Part shown: positions 6,761 to 10,091 of the stretch, piece after piece | Layout of the letters: each line of letters begins with the position of its first letter | How positions within the stretch are numbered: position 1 is the first letter of the stretch | NCBI GenBank assembly: GCA_031177845.1 | Contig: JAPSGG010000024.1 | Coordinates: 1-10,091, forward strand | Direction of reading: 5' to 3' | Length of the DNA stretch: 10,091 bases | From: Chromatiales bacterium | GTDB taxonomy: Bacteria > Pseudomonadota > Gammaproteobacteria > JACCYU01 | Notes under the pieces: generated by a model | Told to the model about the DNA's origin: nothing | Database searches by the model: none | The model's input: the letters and a program-made list of their open reading frames with translations, nothing else | Position numbers and translations under genes: made by a program

Positions 6761-6777
6761 TGCAAGCAACGCTTGCA
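6761..6777 (+). terminator. Perfect short hairpin after the YihY gene
   Basis: TGCAAGC, a 3-nt AAC loop, and GCTTGCA form a 7-bp stem 44 nt after the stop codon. The position suits a transcript end, but no T tract follows (the next bases are GCAACAAAAG), so it is only a candidate. Confidence 0.35.
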
Positions 6778-6830
6778 GCAACAAAAGTAGCGCAAGCTGC
6801 CGGGCGGGCCTGGTTGAGTTGTCATTCAGA

Positions 6831-6921
6831 GGATCAGCGCTACGAGGGATCTGCCGCAAGCTTTGCGACCGGAGGGAGGAAACCTTGTCCGAGAAAACAG
6901 ATCCCTCGCAAGTGCTTATCC
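6831..6921. repeat. Long imperfect palindrome, possible intergenic repeat or structured RNA
   Basis: The arms pair in three blocks: GGAT (6831-6834) with ATCC (6918-6921); AGCGCT (6836-6841) with AGTGCT (6911-6916, one G-U pair); and a perfect 11-bp CGAGGGATCTG (6843-6853) with CAGATCCCTCG (6898-6908). That is 21 pairs with one 1x1 mismatch and one 1x2 internal loop. The 44-nt interior can form two more small hairpins: CGCAA/TTGCG (6855-6859 and 6863-6867) and GGA..AGG with CCT..TCC (within 6871-6890), giving a three-way junction. The sequence around the left arm (GTCATTCAGAGG) recalls dispersed palindromic repeats seen in many bacterial genomes, so it may be a degenerate repeat copy. Confidence 0.55.
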
Positions 6922-7035
6922 CGAGCGAGCCGAGGGGCTGGGGGCGCCTAAGGCCGGAATCCTCGCGGAGTTTATCCTGCACGTAGTAAGGCGTCCGGCA
7001 TGATTCGTTCAGCGATTCTTTAGTCAGTCGATCTC

Positions 7036-7779
7036 ATGGCACGTGCATTCAAATCCTTATTCTTGGTTGTTCTCGCGGCCGCCGTGATTGTGGTCCTTTA
7101 TCAGCTGGTGCTGTTTGGGCTGCGCCTCAACAACGCTCTTAGCCTGGCGCAGGAGTCGGCGGCTTTCCAGATGCTGCAGCCACAGGCGACACTCAACATC
7201 CTGATCGTCGGAGACAGCACCGCCGTGGGCACCGGTGCGTCGCTGCCGTCGGCCTCGCTGGCGGGGCGCATCGCGCAGCACTATCCATGCGCGAGCCTTG
7301 TAAACCGGGCGCAGGATGGCGCGATAACAGAAGACGTGGTCGCACAGATCGACGGCACAGGCAATGCGCCGTTCGATCTGCTGCTGGTGCAGGCCGGCGC
7401 CAAAGACGTGCTGCGCTTTACCGACCTCGATGGCCTAAGGCGCGATATTACTGAGACACTCAGCCGCGCAATCGACAAGGCCGACCACGTCGTTTTCGTG
7501 GGCACTGGCAACCTAGGACCTGCGCCTATATTCCCGCCACTGCTGGATTCAATCTATGGCCACCGCTCGCGCGAAGTGCGACAGGTATTCATAGAAGCGG
7601 CGGATGCGGCCGGCGTCCAATACGTGGATTTGCTCAAGGTAATGGTGAATGGGCGCTTCGCGAAGGATCCCCGGAAGTACTATGCGCCGGACTATCTGCA
7701 CCCCAGTAGCGACGGCTACGCGCTGTGGTATAAGGCGCTGATTAGTCAGTCGGATATGGAGTCAGTCCTCGACTGCTAG
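7036..7779 (+). CDS. Membrane-anchored SGNH/GDSL-type hydrolase
   Basis: A 247-residue protein with one N-terminal hydrophobic segment (about 8-29) acting as a signal anchor or uncleaved signal, placing the domain in the periplasm. The domain follows the SGNH hydrolase order: block I ILIVGDSTAVGTG (55-67) with nucleophile Ser61; block II NRAQDGAITED (90-100) with Gly95; block III QAGAKDV (119-125); and block V DYLHPSSDGY (219-228) with Asp219 and His222 completing the triad. Block III normally reads GxND, with Asn helping form the oxyanion hole; here Lys123 occupies that place. Family members are esterases or lipases acting on lipids, acyl groups or sugar esters; the substrate is not evident here. 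No clear Shine-Dalgarno precedes the ATG. It is probably transcribed alone and converges on the metalloprotease gene. Confidence 0.85.
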   Translation: MARAFKSLFLVVLAAAVIVVLYQLVLFGLRLNNALSLAQESAAFQMLQPQATLNILIVGDSTAVGTGASLPSASLAGRIAQHYPCASLVNRAQDGAITEDVVAQIDGTGNAPFDLLLVQAGAKDVLRFTDLDGLRRDITETLSRAIDKADHVVFVGTGNLGPAPIFPPLLDSIYGHRSREVRQVFIEAADAAGVQYVDLLKVMVNGRFAKDPRKYYAPDYLHPSSDGYALWYKALISQSDMESVLDC

Positions 7780-7926
7780 CGTCCAACACATGAACGGTGG
7801 CGCAAAATCGCCCAGAGACTAGGGCCAATGATCAGAGGCCAGGAATCGCGGACTGGAAATCGAGGTGCACTGGTTCCAGCCTCTGCCCCCCAATAGGGTC
7901 ACAAGCTGCAATCCACGCACTCTGCA

Positions 7927-7947
7927 GTGGTGCCTGAGATGCACCAC
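7927..7947. terminator. Stem-loop between convergent genes
   Basis: A perfect 7-bp stem GTGGTGC/GCACCAC with a 7-nt loop lies in the 178-bp gap between the hydrolase and the metalloprotease, 10 nt beyond the metalloprotease stop on the minus strand. It could end transcription of the moaB-metalloprotease unit or of both sides, but no T tract is seen on either strand. Confidence 0.4.
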
Positions 7948-7957
7948 CGCCACCCTG

Positions 7958-8740
7958 TCAGCCACAATCCGGCGTTTCGCCCTGCGCTTGGGCTTGCTCG
8001 TAAAGCTCCAGGGCATCGGGCATGCGCTCCGTAAGATTCTGGATGCGCGTATCGTGCGATGGATGGGTCGAGAGAAATTCCGGCGGCTGCTGGCCGCCTG
8101 CCTGGGCCATATTCCGCCACAGATCGACGGCTTCGCGCGGGTCAAAGCCGGCGCTCGCCATCAGATCCAGTCCCAGCAGATCCGCCTCGGTTTCCTGCGA
8201 GCGGCCATAAGGCATCAGAATGCCGTACTGGGCGCCCAGGCCAAGTATTCCGAACAGTTGTGCCCTGCTATCGCCAGAGCTCGCGGCGAAGATCTGCGCG
8301 AGGGTCAGCCCCGCCTGGGTGGCTAGCGCGGCGGACATCCGGGCATTGCCGTGCTCGGCGAGCACGTGAGCCACCTCGTGCCCGATGACTGCGGCAAGCT
8401 GGGCCTGGTTCTCCGCGACTTCCAGCAGACCAGTGTACACACCGATCTTGCCACCGGGCAGGGCAAAGGCATTGACCGCCTCGTCCTCAAATACCGTGAC
8501 CTCCCACCCGGTGTCCGACTCCAGCTCATCCGTGATCGCGTCTGCAACGCATCTGACGTAGCTATTGACCTCGCCGCTATCGGCCTCGGGCGTCTTTTCC
8601 TTGATTTGCTGATAGGCGCTGGCACCCATCTGAGCGACCTGTTCATCTGGAAACAACTGCAACTGCGGATTTCCCAGCGGCGAGGTGGTGCAGGCGATCA
8701 GCATTGCAACCACCAAAACGGTGTAGATTCGGCGTAACAT
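7958..8740 (-). CDS. M48 family zinc metalloprotease lipoprotein
   Basis: A 260-residue lipoprotein protease probably acting at the outer membrane on the periplasmic side, in the group that includes E. coli LoiP and the protease part of BepA. Signal peptide 1-16 ends with the lipobox LIAC, Cys17 being lipidated. The catalytic zinc motif is HEVAH (121-125), preceded by NAFALPGGKIGVYTGLL (90-106), the family's conserved substrate strand. ETEAD (183-187) supplies the third zinc ligand, and STHPSHDTRI (224-233) carries the conserved His226. There is no TPR domain, unlike BepA, so it is closer to LoiP/YcaL-type proteins. GGAGAG (8745-8750, minus strand) is 4 nt before the ATG. It starts 36 nt after moaB and is probably in the same transcript. 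A role in envelope protein quality control is inferred from the family. Confidence 0.92.
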   Translation of the reverse strand: MLRRIYTVLVVAMLIACTTSPLGNPQLQLFPDEQVAQMGASAYQQIKEKTPEADSGEVNSYVRCVADAITDELESDTGWEVTVFEDEAVNAFALPGGKIGVYTGLLEVAENQAQLAAVIGHEVAHVLAEHGNARMSAALATQAGLTLAQIFAASSGDSRAQLFGILGLGAQYGILMPYGRSQETEADLLGLDLMASAGFDPREAVDLWRNMAQAGGQQPPEFLSTHPSHDTRIQNLTERMPDALELYEQAQAQGETPDCG

Positions 8741-8776
8741 GGTTCTCTCCAGTGATAAAGAAATCGGCCTGGACGA

Positions 8777-9298
8777 CTATCTCTCCAGTAGCCGCGGCAT
8801 CAGTTCGACCAGATTGCACGGGCGGGTGCGATAATCGAGTTGGTGGCAAATCAGCTTGTCCCATGCATCCGCGCACGCACCGGAAGACCCTGGCAGGCAG
8901 AAGATATAGGTGCCGTTGGCTACGCCGGCGATCGCGCGCGATTGTAGGGTCGAAGTGCCGATGGTGTTGTAGGACAGCATTCGAAACATCTCTCCAAAGC
9001 CACCGATCTCCTTGTCGAGCAGCGGCGCTACCGCTTCCGGGGTGCCGTCGCGGCCCGTTACGCCGGTGCCGCCTGTAGTCAGGATGACCTGCGGATCGGG
9101 CTCGGCGATCCAACGCGACACCACGGCGCGGATCCGATAGATGTCGTCGGGCACGATGGCCTTCTCGAACAGTCGATGGCCCGCTTGCTCAAACCGAGCA
9201 ACCATCAGCGGCCCGGATTTGTCCGTTTGCTCCGTGCGGCTGTCCGAGACGGTCAGCACGGCGATATTCAGGGGTATGAAGGATCGAGATTCTGACAT
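8777..9298 (-). CDS. moaB: MoaB/Mog family molybdopterin-binding protein
   Basis: A 173-residue cytoplasmic protein of the MoaB/MogA family, which binds molybdopterin; active members adenylylate it with ATP so that MoeA can insert molybdate. E. coli MoaB itself is not essential, while MogA is the active enzyme there, so the exact activity depends on the subgroup. Seen: [10 protein letters not shown] (12-21), the molybdopterin- and nucleotide-binding loop [16 protein letters not shown] (74-89) with the conserved Asp84, and LPGSSGAC (135-142) near the C-terminus. Length and motif order fit MoaB better than the longer CinA or MoeA proteins that share this domain. No strong Shine-Dalgarno precedes the ATG at 9298. 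It leads a two-gene unit with the metalloprotease and is divergent from moaE, which supports a cofactor role. Confidence 0.9.
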   Translation of the reverse strand: MSESRSFIPLNIAVLTVSDSRTEQTDKSGPLMVARFEQAGHRLFEKAIVPDDIYRIRAVVSRWIAEPDPQVILTTGGTGVTGRDGTPEAVAPLLDKEIGGFGEMFRMLSYNTIGTSTLQSRAIAGVANGTYIFCLPGSSGACADAWDKLICHQLDYRTRPCNLVELMPRLLER

Positions 9299-9466
9299 TA
9301 TTTCTGGTCGCAGGTTAAAATCCAGTATCTGGACATATTACGTGATTTCTCCTGGCGCACGCCCCGAAGGTGCCCTAAGGGGTCGCAATGACTTGGGTGA
9401 GCTGATCAGAGATCTTTCTGTCAAGCAGTCGCCGCGCCAGGGCCGCGTCCGGCTGGAATCCGCCCC
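9299..9466. promoter_or_regulatory. Divergent control region between moaB and moaE
   Basis: This 168-bp gap must hold the promoters of both genes. The clearest element is a 13-bp perfect dyad TCCAG-TAT-CTGGA at 9321-9333, about 23 bp upstream of the moaB start, flanked by AT-rich TTAAAA (9315-9320) and CATATTA (9334-9340). It may be an operator or overlap the promoters. I do not find a convincing -35/-10 pair, nor a match to the molybdenum-cofactor riboswitch consensus. Confidence 0.4.
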
Positions 9467-9910
9467 ATGCGCATGAAGATAGACCTACGCACAGCGCCTT
9501 TCGATCCGTGGCAAGAGGTCGGGCGCCATCAACAAACAGCGCCGGATCTCGCGAGCAAATATGGCGCCACGGCCGTATTTGTGGGCACCATGCGTGATTT
9601 CAACGAGGGCGAGCCAGTCACCGTGATGACTCTGGAGCATTATCCTGCCATGACCGAGAAGCACCTGCGGCAGATTGCTGAACAGGCGCAGTCGCGTTGG
9701 GACATCTTCGATGTGCTGATAATTCATCGCGTGGGTGAAATCCGGCCCAACGACCCCATCGTGCTGGTGGCCGTCTGGTCCGCGCATCGGGCCGCAGCCT
9801 ATGACGCCAACCGATTCATCATGGAAGATCTGAAATCCAAAGCACCGTTCTGGAAGAAAGAGGTCCTGCGGGAAGGCAGCCGCTGGGTCGAGCGGAACAC
9901 GCCGGGTTAG
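9467..9910 (+). CDS. moaE: Molybdopterin synthase catalytic subunit MoaE
   Basis: A 147-residue cytoplasmic protein, the large subunit of molybdopterin synthase. With MoaD, which carries sulfur as a C-terminal thiocarboxylate, it converts cyclic pyranopterin monophosphate into molybdopterin. Seen: GATAVFVGTMRDFNEGE (33-49) with Arg43, the MTLEHYPAMTEKHL segment (54-67), IHRVGEIRPNDPIVLVAVWS (86-105), the HR pair (107-108), and the active-site stretch LKSKAPFWKKE (122-132), where Lys123 and Lys130 correspond to the two catalytic lysines of E. coli MoaE. The C-terminal GSRWVE (137-142) is also typical. The start could be ATG 9467 or 9473; GGAA at 9455-9458 fits 9467. No moaD is adjacent in this window, so the small subunit must be encoded elsewhere. 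It is convergent with moeA. Confidence 0.95.
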   Translation: MRMKIDLRTAPFDPWQEVGRHQQTAPDLASKYGATAVFVGTMRDFNEGEPVTVMTLEHYPAMTEKHLRQIAEQAQSRWDIFDVLIIHRVGEIRPNDPIVLVAVWSAHRAAAYDANRFIMEDLKSKAPFWKKEVLREGSRWVERNTPG

Positions 9911-9959
9911 CGAGCATTCGCCAGCGATTGATTCCACACCGCGTAGTTCTGCGCCGAGC

Positions 9960-10004
9960 AAGGGAAAGAAATCGCTTGTTTTCCTTCGGGGGTAGAAATC
10001 CTCC
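9960..10004. terminator. Candidate bidirectional terminator between moaE and moeA
   Basis: Two adjacent hairpins lie between convergent stop codons. AAGGGAAA (9960-9967) pairs with TTTTCCTT (9979-9986) in 8 pairs including one G-U, with an 11-nt loop; GGGGG (9988-9992) pairs with CCTCC (10000-10004), one G-U. The A-rich and T-rich arms of the first could act as a U tract from either side, but the geometry is not classical. Confidence 0.35.
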
Positions 10005-10030
10005 TTCCGCACACAGGTCGCCAAGTCGCA

Positions 10031-10091
10031 CTAAACGAGACCGGCGAACGGCAGCACCTCCACCTCCGCGCCTGGCTCGACATTATGCTGC
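10031..10091 (-). CDS. moeA: MoeA, molybdopterin molybdenumtransferase, C-terminal end only
   Basis: Only the last 20 codons are inside the window; the gene enters from the right edge on the minus strand and stops at 10033-10031 (TAG). The translated end reads QHNVEPGAEVEVLPFAGLV. The NVExGxxVEVxPF pattern closely matches the C-terminal domain IV end of E. coli MoeA as I remember it. MoeA inserts molybdate into adenylylated molybdopterin. The neighbouring moaB and moaE support the call strongly. Fused or paralogous MoeA-like proteins cannot be excluded from 20 residues. Confidence 0.78.
   Translation of the reverse strand, partial: QHNVEPGAEVEVLPFAGLV

Larger units (their letters stand above)
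6717..7035. other. 319-bp gene-free region with inverted repeats
   Basis: No protein-like frame is seen. The region holds a perfect 7-bp hairpin at 6761-6777 and a long imperfect palindrome at 6831-6921, listed separately. The remaining sequence before the SGNH hydrolase start (6922-7035) is GC-rich at first and then more mixed; I cannot name a promoter there with confidence. Confidence 0.55.

Noticed and set aside
9299..9466. Possible molybdenum-cofactor riboswitch upstream of moaE
   Set aside because: The gap is long enough, but I could not match the conserved core, and the only clear element is a short dyad better suited to a protein site.
9485..10024. Minus-strand frame of 179 codons opposite moaE
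   Set aside because: Antisense to an unmistakable MoaE and without any recognisable motif.
1..10091. CRISPR array, transposon, prophage or defence system
   Set aside because: No regularly spaced repeats, transposase, integrase or defence-type domains were found among the supported genes.

Overview
The window looks like an ordinary chromosomal stretch of a GC-rich proteobacterium, most likely an uncultured gammaproteobacterium. This rests on gene content (type II NADH dehydrogenase, DUF1244 protein, YihY with a C-terminal extension, M48 lipoprotein, Moa/Moe proteins), on lipoprotein and Sec signals typical of a diderm cell, and on coding GC of roughly 60 percent. No species can be named from the sequence. 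No tRNA, rRNA, CRISPR array, transposase or phage gene was seen.

Left part (1-2403): a type II NADH:quinone oxidoreductase gene on the minus strand (150-1475) is divergent from a small DUF1244 gene (1582-1893). About 106 bp separates them and carries a perfect TATAAT for each direction. A 510-bp gene-free stretch follows. It contains AT-rich promoter-like patches and several inverted repeats and forms the long leader of the next gene.

Middle part (2404-5053): a 446-residue lipoprotein whose C-terminal two thirds is six repeats of a DG(N/D)LW(V/I)-type blade, so probably a six-bladed beta-propeller at the cell envelope. A GC-rich terminator closes it. Next come a class I SAM-dependent methyltransferase with a structured leader, and a small secreted Tyr/Gly/His-rich protein with a strong Shine-Dalgarno. 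These three are not clearly linked in function.

Right-middle (5334-7779): a YihY-family membrane protein with a cytoplasmic winged-helix-like tail, a 319-bp gene-free gap with a striking 21-bp-pair imperfect palindrome, and a membrane-anchored SGNH/GDSL hydrolase whose block III Asn is replaced by Lys.

Right part (7958-10091): molybdenum-cofactor genes. On the minus strand moaB (8777-9298) is followed after 36 bp by an M48-family zinc metalloprotease lipoprotein (7958-8740), probably one transcript. moaE (9467-9910) diverges from moaB. The last 61 bases hold the C-terminal end of moeA on the minus strand. Together MoaE (sulfur insertion into cPMP), MoaB (adenylylation of molybdopterin or a related role) and MoeA (molybdate insertion) cover the later steps of molybdopterin synthesis.

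I see no clearly new multi-gene system. The best leads are the palindromic element at 6831-6921, the hairpin at 3820-3864, the orphan propeller lipoprotein, and the altered GDSL active-site block.
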